DNA of 64,000 nt from Halochromatium roseum (lineage in GTDB: Bacteria > Pseudomonadota > Gammaproteobacteria > Chromatiales > Chromatiaceae), in assembly GCF_016653315.1 (NCBI RefSeq), contig NZ_NHSH01000080.1, positions 20,374-84,373 on the forward strand. The letters run 5' to 3'. The notes below the pieces were generated by a model. That model saw nothing but the letters and a program-made list of their open reading frames with translations, was not told the origin of the DNA and searched no databases. Every line of letters starts with the position of its first letter. Positions within the stretch are counted from its first letter, which is position 1. This document shows positions 8,747-17,906 of the stretch, one piece after another. Position numbers and translations under genes: made by a program.

Positions 8747-9637
8747 ATGCGCCACCCCATCGACCCCAAGATCGACTGCGTCTTCAAGGCCCTGCTCGGA
8801 GCCGAGTCCAACCGCGCCTTACTGATCCACTTCCTCAACGCCATGCTCGGCGCTGAGCTGCCAGCCCCGATCACCAACGTCGAGATCCTCAATCCCTACA
8901 ACGAGCGCGAATTCCTCGATGACAAGCTCAGCATCGTCGATGTCAAGGCGCGCGATGAGTATGGCGGTCTGCACCAGATCGAGATCCAGCTGCTGAGCTA
9001 TCGCGACCTGCCCGCACGCATCAGCTACGGCTGGGCCGATCTCTACAGCTCCCAGCTCAGCAGCGGCGAGTCCTACACCAAGCTCAAGCCCACCTACGCC
9101 ATCTGGCTGCTCGCCGAAGACCTGCTCCCCGACCATAGCCGCTACCTGCATGACTTCCGCCTGCGCGACGCCCAAGGCCGCAGCCTGGTCGATCACGGTG
9201 GTATCTGGCTCTTAGAACTGAACAAGTTTCACGCCGAGCTGGTCAGAACTGAACAAGAACGCTGGCTTAAATTCTTCAAGGAAGGCGCCACCCTCGACAG
9301 CAAGGCGCTTCCCCCTTGGATGCAAACCCCCGAGATGAGGCAAGCCATGAGTACCCTAGAACGTTTTTCAGATAAAGACCGTGCTTACCACGCCTATCAA
9401 GCACGGCAGAACTACCTGCGCCAGCAGGCCAGTATCCAAGAAGAGCTTGATGACCGGCGCGCTGAGATCGAGCGGGTGCGGGTGCACCTAGAGCAGACGC
9501 AGTCGAACCTAGAGCAGACGCAGTCGAACCTAGAGCAGACGCACTCGAACCTAGAGCAGGAGCGTGCAGCCAAAGAATCCGCCCTTGCCGAGCTTGAGCG
9601 CCTTAAGGCAAAGCTGCGCACCCAAGAAGGGGAGTAA
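8747..9637 (+). CDS. Rpn-family / PD-(D/E)XK nuclease-type transposase-like protein
   Basis: A 296-residue member of the family annotated as recombination-promoting nuclease/putative transposase. The start DPKIDCVFKALLG is the family hallmark. The nuclease core shows LSIVDVKARDEYGGLHQIEIQ, which fits a D...(D/E)xK-like active site (D-X...E-I-Q). The C-terminus from about residue 220 is a charged coiled coil built on three copies of LEQTQSN plus a fourth partial copy. The known family role is RecA-independent recombination or DNA cleavage; its host function is unclear. It lies directly after the IS630 element in an accessory region. Confidence 0.85.
   Translation: MRHPIDPKIDCVFKALLGAESNRALLIHFLNAMLGAELPAPITNVEILNPYNEREFLDDKLSIVDVKARDEYGGLHQIEIQLLSYRDLPARISYGWADLYSSQLSSGESYTKLKPTYAIWLLAEDLLPDHSRYLHDFRLRDAQGRSLVDHGGIWLLELNKFHAELVRTEQERWLKFFKEGATLDSKALPPWMQTPEMRQAMSTLERFSDKDRAYHAYQARQNYLRQQASIQEELDDRRAEIERVRVHLEQTQSNLEQTQSNLEQTHSNLEQERAAKESALAELERLKAKLRTQEGE
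9487..9559 (+). repeat. 21-bp in-frame tandem repeat encoding a coiled-coil heptad
   Basis: The unit cctagagcagacgcagtcga(a) is repeated at 9487-9507, 9508-9528 and 9529-9549 (the last with one change), with a partial fourth copy to 9559. Each unit encodes the heptad LEQTQSN, so copy number would lengthen the coiled coil without shifting frame. Confidence 0.9.
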
Positions 9638-9894
9638 AGGGCCAGACGCGGGGTGAAAAGAGATCTGGGCCAGCATGAGGTCAGCGGACAGGTCGGCTGG
9701 TATGAGCCCTGGCCAAGGCGAGCTGCACGCGGTTCGTGGTGGCAAGACGGGCCTCTGGCGAAGGATTGCAACCAGCTGAGAGACCGGTCTTCTGACTTGA
9801 TTCCGACAATCAGGGCTGCTACTGTTTTTGCGCGGTTTTTCACTGCAATTAGTCGCGAAACCTGACCAATAAGGTCGACAAAGGAGCCTGCCCG

Positions 9895-12800
9895 ATGACC
9901 TTGACCGCGTCCAGCGCCCGTTTCGGCGTGTCCTCCCGCATCATTTCTCTGCTGCTACTCAGCCTATTGTCCTTGCTCCTGCTGAGTCTGGCTCCACGGC
10001 CAGCGACAGCCCAAGCGACCTACGCCCCACAAGTCTAGGTCATGTACTTGGCCTACTACGGGCGCCCTGGCGACCCGGTAGGGGTCGATTACTGGGCAGG
10101 GCGCCTCGCTGAGGTTGGCGGAAACTGGATCGCTGACTTGGTCGACGCTTTTGGCAATTCCGCTGAATACACCGAGCGCTACGGCGCACTCGACGACCAG
10201 ACCCTGATCAACAATCTCTTCCTCGGGCTGTTTAACCGCGGCGCCGACGCCTCAGGGCTGGCCTACTATGTCGACCTGCTCAACGGTACCAATGCCTCCG
10301 GCCTCAACCCCGAGCGGCGCCAATCGACTCTAGCCCAGATCGCGCTCGACATTGCCAATGGCGTGCAGCCCGGCACGGATGACGAGGGTGTCTTTGCCAA
10401 CAAGCTCAAGGTCGCTGCCTACTTCACCGATCTGATCCGTACCACTGGCGCGGACTACAGCAGCGATGACATCCCCAACGTCCTCATCCTCATCGCCTCG
10501 GTGGGCTTTCAGCCCGACAGCGTCGAGAGCGCTAAGCAGGAGATTGAGCGCGACTTGATCGGTGCGCCCGGCGAGGATGGTGGCGATGATGATATTACTG
10601 CTGGTCGGGCAGCCTTGATCGTGCCAGACAAGACCAACTTGGAGACCGTAGAAAACGAGCTTTACCAGATCATGCGCTCTGGTAGCGAGTCGCTCGATCT
10701 GATCGACGCTGAGGATATTCGCAGTGGCGAAGCTGATTTGACTCAATACGGCACGCTGTCATGCTTCACTTATGGTCCAGCCTCTGCCGTTGCAGCACTG
10801 GATGATCTTGTTGTTGACCGCATCATCGGCGCAGTTGAGCAGGGTGCAACCTTCTTCAGCAGTCGCGAGGCCTGCGGCGGTCGTGTGTTGAGTCGGGCCG
10901 GCTATGTGAGTGCTGGGACGCTCGGTGGCTGGTATCCGGCGTTGCGCGATTCCTGGTTCTTTACGGCTACTGCGGCTGATGAGCCTCTGTTGCGCGATAT
11001 TGATTTGTTCGACGGAGATCCGCAGGCCTATCCTGTCTCACACTGGACCTCGGGGGATCAGTCATTTCTCGGTTTCCGCGTCGATAACAGCGGCACCTAT
11101 ACAGGTTTGTATGGTGTAAGCGCATGGGACACTGATCCCGATGCGTATCTATGTCAGATCTTCTCCACTGGATGGGAGGTCAGTGCGCCGCGGGACGGCT
11201 GCTACACTTGGTATCGAGGTCAAGGCCGGTTTGTGGCACTCACACCTCGTTTCTGGACCTTTAACCAATCCGCCCAAACCGGTGGCTACATCGGAATTGC
11301 AGGCCGTCAGCTACTGCATAACCTGACGATGGATGTCAGCAATTCACCTGACACAGAGCCACAATATTACAGCATCAGCAGCTCAGCCCATCCAAGCGCT
11401 GGAGGCTCTGTCAGTTGCAACCCAAATCCGGTTGCTGGGGGAGAGAGCAGCTCCTGCACGGCAGAACCAAACAGTGGCTACAGCTTCGATGGTTGGAGTG
11501 GCGACTGCAGCAGCACCGAGCCGATCTGCATGCTGTCGGGTGTGGCCACCGAGGCAGATGTCGTTGCGCACTTCATCCTCACGAATACGGATGATCCTGG
11601 CGATCAGCCCTCGCAGCCAACAACCTACTGCGGCTTCGGCCAATGGCGCGACCACCCCGCGCTCACCGGCGAAGGCTACTGTGACGGTTATGGTGACAAC
11701 ATCACCTCCGCACTCCTTGAGGAGGCCAACTCGGCCACGCACTGCGGAGGCTATTACAAGACCTACGGGCGCTACGACGTAGATGGTCAGCTGATCAATG
11801 TCTTCATCTCGAATGGGGCCTGCGAGGCTGCGGCCAAAGTCTTTCGCATTGATCCGCCTGAGCCGCTCGATGAGCATTGCCGCAAGCACGGCGGGACGGG
11901 CAATTACCGCTGGATCTATACCACCGACATCCTGCCCTTCGGCGGTTATGGAACCCAAGGCGTCACCTGCGAGGTCGCCTTGGAGTCTAGTCTCCAGACG
12001 CCGGTCGGTGTAAGCGATGGTTGGCGCTATCCGGATGCGGATCGCGCCGCGACACGCTGGGATCGCACTACCTATGGCGCTCCCAGCAGCGACCACCTGC
12101 AAATGGCCTGGTCGCTCGATCTGGGAGAGGACCGGGTGCACCTACGCAGTGGCGACGTCACTGGCGATGGCCAACTAGAGTTGGTGGTCGTCACCGACCG
12201 GACGTTGCAGATCCTCGACAGCACGGGGCAGGCTTTGGTCGCGCCCGTGACGCTGACGCAGCGCTCGGAATTGCCGATCCTCGAGGATCTTGATGGTGAT
12301 GGCGCGCATGAGATCTTGATTGGCGTGACGGGCACCGCAGACCTGGAAATCTCCGTTTACAACGGCAGCGGCGCATTCGAACAAGACGATTCCAGGCCGC
12401 GCAGGCGGCTACGACAGCGTGATGTTTCCGCTCGCGTCTTTGGGTAGCGGCAGACTGATCGCGGGCTACACAAGCGGTTATTCGTTGCGCCCACGCGGCT
12501 TCGTCAGCCTGCAGTTCGGTGCCAACCCGGCCGAGGACTGGCATTTTGCGATCGGGCCAGCATTTATCGGTGCGTCGCTCGGCCTAGAAGGACAAGGTCC
12601 GACGTTGATGGTCGCCCATGTCGGGACGGTACACAACGGCAATACTGGCTGTGGTCTGGATGCCAACGGCACCTGTACCAACGACGGAGATCTCGCCACC
12701 GTGCTAATTGATGCCAACGGCCAGGAGCAGATCGTTCGCACCATCGGCGATGACAATAGCGGTGGGCCGAATGGTGTCTCCCGGCATGTGCTCACCGATC

Positions 12801-13297
12801 TCGACGGGGATGGAACACTCGAATTGATCGGATCAGTCGATCATGGGCCAACGTATTACGCGGGCACCTCGGCATTGCGGGTCTACTCGCTCAACGGTAC
12901 CGAGCTGGCACGCGCCTCGCTCGGCCAGAATGTCCGAACGCAATTCCTCGTCGCTAACATCGATGGACAAGGTGCGCAGGAGATTGCCGCCAACGGCCCC
13001 GGGAGGACACTGCAGGTCTTCGATGACAGCCTGAACCTTTTGTGGGAAACCAGTGCAGACACTGGCTACCTGATGCTGGCGGCCGACTTGGACGGAGACG
13101 GTACCGCCGAGCTTGTCACAGGCGACGATCAGCAGGTGCGGATCTTCGATGGACAAGTGCTGAACGAGAAGTGGAGCTTCGATCTGGGTCAAACGGTGTC
13201 TCGGGCCATCACCAGCGACCTCGACGGTGATGGGTTGGCCGAACTCTACGTCGCCGGTCGCGATGGACGGCTAACCGCTTACTCGTTTGCGCCTTGA
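9895..13297 (+). pseudogene. Secreted DUF4214 / repeat / VCBS protein, broken by an amber codon and a frameshift
   Basis: With two corrections this would be a ~1130-residue exported protein. An ATG at 9895 with an AAGGAG site begins a clear signal peptide (two Leu-rich runs, then ATAQAT). An in-frame TAG at 10036-10038 interrupts, and the same frame then continues with VMYLAYYGRPGDPVGVDYW, the typical start of a DUF4214 domain, where Gln (CAG) would be expected. Later come a region of unknown type, an InlB-like repeat (SAGGSVSCNPNP to GWSGDC) and FG-GAP/VCBS repeats (DVTGDGQLE, DLDGDGAHE). Near 12385 the frame shifts by one base: removal of one base joins FEQ to TIPGRAGGYDSVMFPL, and VCBS repeats (DLDGDGTLE, DGDGTAELV) run to 13297. 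A sequencing error is possible for either lesion. Confidence 0.8.
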
Positions 13298-13326
13298 GCA
13301 TGCCCTAGAACTTCACCGGTGAGTAA

Positions 13327-13350
13327 GGCCGGCCTCATCAGAGGTCGGCC
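13327..13350. terminator. Stem-loop after the DUF4214/VCBS gene
   Basis: ggccggcctc (13327-13336) pairs with gaggtcggcc (13341-13350) around a four-base loop with one mismatch. It lies 30 bases after the stop codon. No T-run follows, so it is only a candidate terminator or mRNA-end hairpin. Confidence 0.45.
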
Positions 13351-13510
13351 AGTAGCGCGATAAAGCGAACTTTTAGGACTGCGACACACCCGAAGCGGTT
13401 CTCGTTGAGGCCGCAAGGGAGGCCAGACTGCGCTCTATCACTGACTCCACCGTTTGGGTAGAATCGACATCAGGTTTGCTTTTTAACTCTCGCGTTAAAC
13501 GCGATTATCG

Positions 13511-14119
13511 ATGATCGATCGCTGGTTTATGCTGAGCCTTATTGATGCCTCGTCCTACGTCGAGAATGGCTCGCCTAGGTATTGGTTCGCTGGCGGCCGA
13601 CGACGGCTGCTGCTCGCGCTCACCATCGCCCTGGTAGTTGCCGGGCTGCAGGCGGGTTGCGCATCCAAGCCAGCCCCGTCGACGAGCCCTTACGTTGATC
13701 GGGTGCTGGTGAAGAAGTCTGAGCGCACCATGGAGCTCCATAAGGACGGTGCTGTCTATCGGACCTATCGCATCTCGTTGGGCGATCAGCCCCGTGGGCA
13801 CAAGTTTCAAGAGGGCGACGAGCGCACTCCGGAAGGCAACTATGTGCTGGATTGGCGTAATCCGAACAGCTCGTTCTACAAATCCATCCATGTCTCCTAT
13901 CCCAACGACCTCGATCGCGCGGTCGCTCGCTCGTTCGGGGTCTCGCCGGGCGGCATGATCATGATCCATGGTCTGCCCAACTGGCTCACTTCGCCTCGTT
14001 TGGCCGCGGAATATCGGCGCACGGACTGGACCGATGGATGTATCGCGGTAGGCAACGAAGAGATGGATGAGATCTGGCGACTGGTTCGAGATGGCACGCC
14101 GATCACCATCATGCCTTAA
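13511..14119 (+). CDS. L,D-transpeptidase (YkuD) family lipoprotein-like protein
   Basis: A 202-residue cell-envelope protein with a YkuD catalytic domain, a family that forms 3-3 peptidoglycan crosslinks or attaches proteins to peptidoglycan. A hydrophobic segment (residues 32-48) ends in LQAGC, a lipobox-like site although Gln at -3 is unusual. The domain starts with VDRVLVKKSERTMEL and shows the two catalytic blocks MIMIHGLP (His) and WTDGCIAVGNEEMDEI (Cys, in place of the usual SxGCIR). The start is uncertain; the 30 residues before the hydrophobic segment are long for a lipoprotein signal, and a later ATG is possible. Confidence 0.82.
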   Translation: MIDRWFMLSLIDASSYVENGSPRYWFAGGRRRLLLALTIALVVAGLQAGCASKPAPSTSPYVDRVLVKKSERTMELHKDGAVYRTYRISLGDQPRGHKFQEGDERTPEGNYVLDWRNPNSSFYKSIHVSYPNDLDRAVARSFGVSPGGMIMIHGLPNWLTSPRLAAEYRRTDWTDGCIAVGNEEMDEIWRLVRDGTPITIMP

Positions 14120-14134
14120 GCTGATGCTAAGAAC

Positions 14135-14202
14135 CTGTCCATCAACTGCTTCCCGATTTTAAGGCCCGTGTTGAGCGGTCATCGGTAAGTAGAAATGGAC
14201 AG
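14135..14202. repeat. Palindromic dispersed repeat, family A, copy 1
   Basis: This 68-base element has outer arms ctgtccat / atggacag (perfect) and inner arms cttcccgat / atcggtaag (one mismatch). It starts 16 bases after the L,D-transpeptidase stop. Related copies in opposite orientation are at 25431-25499 and 38501-38569. Confidence 0.8.
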
Positions 14203-14210
14203 TCACTTTC

Positions 14211-14252
14211 GCGATTCCTCACCGGGGTGGCACGGTGCCATGAGCGTTAGGC
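14211..14252. repeat. Dispersed GC-rich repeat, family B, copy (right half)
   Basis: The stretch gcgattcctcaccggggtgg continuing to atgagcgttaggc matches the right half of the copy at 33593-33654, with other relatives at 23977-24028 and 30051-30120. It lies just beyond the family A copy. Confidence 0.65.
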
Positions 14253-14442
14253 TCGGTTCGGCCCTGCTGCGCATCTGCTGAGACTTGGCGATCGTACGAG
14301 CCGATCGTCGTTCGAGCCGAACATCTTGGCATGGTGGCACTTGGCTCATACTTGACTCATAACTGGTTCATACTTGGGTTCATACTTGACGCACTCTGAC
14401 GCATAACGCTGGATGCCGCCAGCCGGCGGTGGAGAGAAACAG

Positions 14443-14568
14443 ATGTTGTTCGCGCTATTTTGGGTCCTAGTCGGGCTCTTCATCGGCTGGAATCTTCCCC
14501 AGCCAGCCTGGGCCAAGGAGCTGCAAGACAAGGTCGTGGGCCTGGTCAAGGCAGCGCTCGGCAAGTAA
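14443..14568 (+). CDS. Small single-span membrane protein, 41 residues
   Basis: The ORF begins at an ATG with a GGAGAG site 6-11 bases upstream. It encodes a hydrophobic helix (MLFALFWVLVGLFIGWNLPQ), then PAWAKELQDKVVGLVKAALGK, an amphipathic basic tail. I recall similar short proteins ending the helix with GWNxxPQPxW in gammaproteobacteria, without known function. The good ribosome site and single-helix layout support it as real. The region before it (about 14335-14395) holds three near-copies of tcatacttg. Confidence 0.6.
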   Translation: MLFALFWVLVGLFIGWNLPQPAWAKELQDKVVGLVKAALGK

Positions 14569-14686
14569 AACGCGATCTCGGTTGATCTGCGGCCCGAGCC
14601 TGTCGCGGATCAGCTAGGGCGGGTCTCGGCTCCCGGCGGAGTCGGGTCCGCTTGCTCGATCACTCGCGATCAGACACTATTCACGC

Positions 14687-14908
14687 ATGCACTGCTGGGC
14701 CCGTTATCTGCTGTATCTGATCATCGCCATCCTTGCGCTGGGCCAGATGGTGACTGCCTGCGGCCAAACAGGCCCGTTGTATCTGCCAGACAATGACGCC
14801 GAAGGCCGAGGTCAATCAGCGGCTGTGACTGGCCCGGAGACTTCGCACGAGGGCCTCGATGCGCTTGATGATGTCCCGGTTGTTCTGCCTGAATCGGATG
14901 AGTTTTGA
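14687..14908 (+). CDS. lptM: LptM-like small lipoprotein upstream of lysA
   Basis: A 73-residue protein with a short hydrophobic leader ending in VTACGQTGPLYLP, which is the lipobox plus the CGxxGPLYLP signature of the YifL/LptM (LppL) family. In E. coli LptM assists maturation of the LPS transport protein LptD. The position directly before lysA and dapF is the classical context. The C-terminal half is acidic and variable. Confidence 0.82.
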   Translation: MHCWARYLLYLIIAILALGQMVTACGQTGPLYLPDNDAEGRGQSAAVTGPETSHEGLDALDDVPVVLPESDEF

Positions 14909-14917
14909 CCGATTGTT

Positions 14918-16288
14918 ATGGATCATTTCGTCTATCAAGGTGATCAGCTCTGTGCTGAGGACGTGCCACTAGGGACCATCGCCAAGCGTTTCGGCACTCC
15001 CTGTTACGTCTACTCGCGCGCGACCCTGACCCGGCATTGGCAGGCCTTCGATGAGGCCTTTGGATCGCACCCACACCTGATCTGTTTCGCGGTCAAGGCC
15101 AACTCAAACCTGGCGGTGCTGAACCTGCTCGCGCGCTTGGGGGCGGGCTTCGATATTGTTTCGGTAGGCGAGCTGGAGCGCGTGCTGGCAGCGGGTGGGC
15201 GGCCAGACAAGGTGATCTTCTCGGGTGTCGGCAAGCGCATTGATGAGATCCGCCGCGCGCTCGAGATCGGTATCCGCTGCTTCAACGTCGAGTCGGAATC
15301 CGAGTTGGCGCGGATCAACGCCATTGCGTTAGAGATTGGCGCTGTGGCGCCGATCTCGATCCGGGTCAATCCCGACGTCGATGCCCAGTCCCATCCCTAC
15401 ATCTCGACCGGGCTGAAAGAGAATAAGTTCGGCATCGACATCCAGGCCGCAGAGGCCGTGTATCGCTATGCAGCCGAGCAGCCCGGGCTGCGCGTGGTCG
15501 GGATCGACTGCCATATCGGCTCGCAACTGACCAGTCTTGGCCCCTTTATCGACGCACTGGATCGGGTACTGCTACTTGCTGATCGGCTCGCTGAGCAGGG
15601 CATACCGATCGAGCATCTGGATCTGGGCGGTGGTCTTGGCATCCGTTATACCGACGAAGCGCCGCCGTTACCCGATGCCTATGCTGCCGCGCTCTGCGAG
15701 CGGCTCGGCGCGCGTTCGGTTGAGGTCATCCTCGAGCCAGGCCGGGCGATCGCTGGCAATGCTGGCGTCCTGTTGACGCGCGTCGAGTATCTGAAACCGA
15801 CGCCGACGCATCGCTTCGCGATCGTCGATGCGGCGATGAACGATCTGTTGCGCCCGGCTCTCTACGGCGCTGAGCAAGCGATTGTGCCGGTGCAACGGCC
15901 GCGTGCTGGTCTGTCGGCGAAGCATCCCGTCGTAGACCCAGGCGATCCGCCGAGCGCGCAGCGGGTGGAGCCGCCAGTCGAGCCAACAGCCGAGCCGCCA
16001 TTCGATCCAACCGCTGATCCAACCGCTGATCCAACGGTAGAACTCTATGAGATTGTCGGCCCAGTCTGCGAGACGGGTGATTTTCTCGGTCGGGCGCGTC
16101 GGTTGACACTGGCAGAGGGCGATCTGCTCGCGATCCGTGGCAGCGGCGCCTATGGGTTCTCGATGAGTTCGAATTACAACAGCCGACCCCGCGCTGCCGA
16201 GGTAATGGTTGATGGCGACCAGGCCTATCTGGTCCGTCGGCGAGAGTCGATTCCTGAGTTGTTCGCCGGCGAACAGGTTCTCCCATGA
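14918..16288 (+). CDS. lysA: Diaminopimelate decarboxylase with a Pro-rich insertion
   Basis: PLP enzyme making L-lysine from meso-diaminopimelate. The PLP lysine is K60 (CFAVKANSN), the glycine loop is HLDLGGGLGIRY, EPGRAIAGNAG binds the phosphate, and the active-site cysteine block is GPVCETGDFL. The protein has 456 residues against the usual ~415. The excess is residues ~328-374, a Pro/Asp/Thr/Glu-rich run with repeated DPTA units just before YEIVGPVCE, where normal LysA has a short loop. It starts 9 bases after lptM and heads lysA - dapF - DUF484 - xerC. Confidence 0.94.
   Translation: MDHFVYQGDQLCAEDVPLGTIAKRFGTPCYVYSRATLTRHWQAFDEAFGSHPHLICFAVKANSNLAVLNLLARLGAGFDIVSVGELERVLAAGGRPDKVIFSGVGKRIDEIRRALEIGIRCFNVESESELARINAIALEIGAVAPISIRVNPDVDAQSHPYISTGLKENKFGIDIQAAEAVYRYAAEQPGLRVVGIDCHIGSQLTSLGPFIDALDRVLLLADRLAEQGIPIEHLDLGGGLGIRYTDEAPPLPDAYAAALCERLGARSVEVILEPGRAIAGNAGVLLTRVEYLKPTPTHRFAIVDAAMNDLLRPALYGAEQAIVPVQRPRAGLSAKHPVVDPGDPPSAQRVEPPVEPTAEPPFDPTADPTADPTVELYEIVGPVCETGDFLGRARRLTLAEGDLLAIRGSGAYGFSMSSNYNSRPRAAEVMVDGDQAYLVRRRESIPELFAGEQVLP
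15899..16039 (+). repeat. Low-complexity insertion within lysA
   Basis: About 140 bases coding for a proline-rich stretch, with short tandem units gatccaaccgct (repeated at 16005-16034 with small changes) and related gagcc/ccgcca runs. It keeps frame and interrupts a region that is otherwise conserved in LysA. Confidence 0.75.
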
Positions 16289-16373
16289 TGCGGACGTCCG
16301 AACCCGACCTGATGGACACTCAGATCCAAACCCTCAGTCAGCGCGATCTTGCCGTCGCGGACAGGCTGCTCTG

Positions 16374-17225
16374 ATGCGCATGCGTTTCACCAAGATGCAG
16401 GGACTCGGCAACGATTTCGTCGTCATCGACGCGATTCGGCAGCAGGTCGACTTGAGTGCCGCACAAGTTCGCCAGCTCGCCGATCGACACTTTGGGGTCG
16501 GTTGCGATCAGGTTTTAGTGGTCGAGCCGCCACGCTCGGACGACACTGCATTCCACTATCGGATCTTCAACGCCGATGGCTCCGAGGTCGAGCAATGCGG
16601 AAATGGCGCACGCTGTTTCGCGCGCTATGTTCGGGACGAGGGGCTGACCTCTGCCAACTCAATGCGTGTTGGCACCGCGGCGGGTCCGATTACCCTAGAA
16701 CTCTGTCCCGACGGACAAGTGAGCGTGGACATGGGGTTACCGCGTTTCGACCCTGCTGCCATCCCGCTCGCGGTGCGTGCTCGCGCGCCGGCCTACGATC
16801 TTGGTGCCGGCTGTCGCGCGTTGCGGATTGGTGCCCTGTCGATGGGTAATCCGCACGCGGTGCTGGCGGTCAGCGATGATCTTGACCAGGCGCCAGTGTC
16901 GGAGATTGGCCCACGCATCGAGCGCGATCCGCTGTTCCCGCACGGGGCGAACGTTGGCTTTATGCAGCGCCAGAGTGCGACGGCCATCCGGCTGCGCGTT
17001 TGGGAGCGCGGCGTGGGTGAGACGCTGGCCTGCGGTACGGGTGCTTGTGCCGCCGTGGTGGTCGGGCGCCTGTGGGGCGAACTCGACGAGCGCGTCGAAG
17101 TGAGCTTGCCGGGTGGAACCCTGATCATCGATTGGCCCGGAGAAGGCATGCCGGTTCGGATGACGGGCCCCGCCGTCCGCGTCTTCGACGGAAGTATTGA
17201 GATGGGACCATTGAGCAATGAATAG
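16374..17225 (+). CDS. dapF: Diaminopimelate epimerase
   Basis: Interconverts LL- and meso-diaminopimelate, supplying LysA and peptidoglycan synthesis. The start at 16374 gives MRMRFTKMQGLGNDFVVID, the family N-terminus, and 283 residues in total. The two catalytic cysteines are C75 (EQCGNGARC) and C220 (LACGTGACA). It follows lysA after an 85-base gap, and its end overlaps the DUF484 gene by 8 bases. Confidence 0.95.
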   Translation: MRMRFTKMQGLGNDFVVIDAIRQQVDLSAAQVRQLADRHFGVGCDQVLVVEPPRSDDTAFHYRIFNADGSEVEQCGNGARCFARYVRDEGLTSANSMRVGTAAGPITLELCPDGQVSVDMGLPRFDPAAIPLAVRARAPAYDLGAGCRALRIGALSMGNPHAVLAVSDDLDQAPVSEIGPRIERDPLFPHGANVGFMQRQSATAIRLRVWERGVGETLACGTGACAAVVVGRLWGELDERVEVSLPGGTLIIDWPGEGMPVRMTGPAVRVFDGSIEMGPLSNE

Positions 17226-17901
17226 CCGCAGCGATGGGATGGCGTCGATCGTCAGTGATGAGACGGTTGCTGCCTGGTTGATGCGGCATCCGGACTTCCT
17301 ATTGCGCCACGCTGACGTCCTCGCCAAGCTCAATGTGCCGCATGGCAGTGGTGGTGCAACCTCGCTGATCGAGCGCCAGGTGGCCGTGCTACGCGAGCAG
17401 CTCGCCCATGAGCGCGGTCGGCTCAACCATCTGGTGGCGCGGGCGCATGATTACGAAGCCTTGCTCGCGCGCCTGCACGAACTGACCCTGCGACTGATCC
17501 TGGCTCCCGATCTGCTGCACGCCTGCAACGCCTTGGAGCAGGCGTTGCGCGAGCACTTCAGTGCCGATGCGGTTGCGGTCAAGCTGTTTCCGATCGATGC
17601 CAATGAGCGTGCGGCTGACCCACTGGTGCGGAGTTTCGTCGACTTCATCGATCGCGACCGCTGCCTCTGTGGTCCCTTTGCTGCTGAGCAGGCCGCAGAC
17701 CTATTCGGTGAACTCCCACTCGAGATCCATTCGGCTGCCCTGATCCCGATCCGTGCGCATGAGCAAACCGGTGTGCTGGCGATCGGCAGCGCCGATCCGA
17801 AGCGCTTCGCGCCGGATATGGGCACCGACCTGCTCGAGCGTCTTGGCGCGGTCGCCGGCGCTAAGCTCGCCAGCCTTGCCCACTTCGAGCGCGTCCGCTG
17901 A
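17218..17901 (+). CDS. DUF484 family protein
   Basis: A 227-residue cytoplasmic protein. An N-terminal helical part ([19 protein letters not shown], the family signature) and a coiled segment precede a GAF-like domain ending in [23 protein letters not shown]484 proteins are regularly found between dapF and xerC in gammaproteobacteria; their molecular role is not settled. Overlap with dapF by 8 bases indicates translational coupling. Confidence 0.9.
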   Translation: MNSRSDGMASIVSDETVAAWLMRHPDFLLRHADVLAKLNVPHGSGGATSLIERQVAVLREQLAHERGRLNHLVARAHDYEALLARLHELTLRLILAPDLLHACNALEQALREHFSADAVAVKLFPIDANERAADPLVRSFVDFIDRDRCLCGPFAAEQAADLFGELPLEIHSAALIPIRAHEQTGVLAIGSADPKRFAPDMGTDLLERLGAVAGAKLASLAHFERVR

Positions 17902-17906
17902 GTCTG

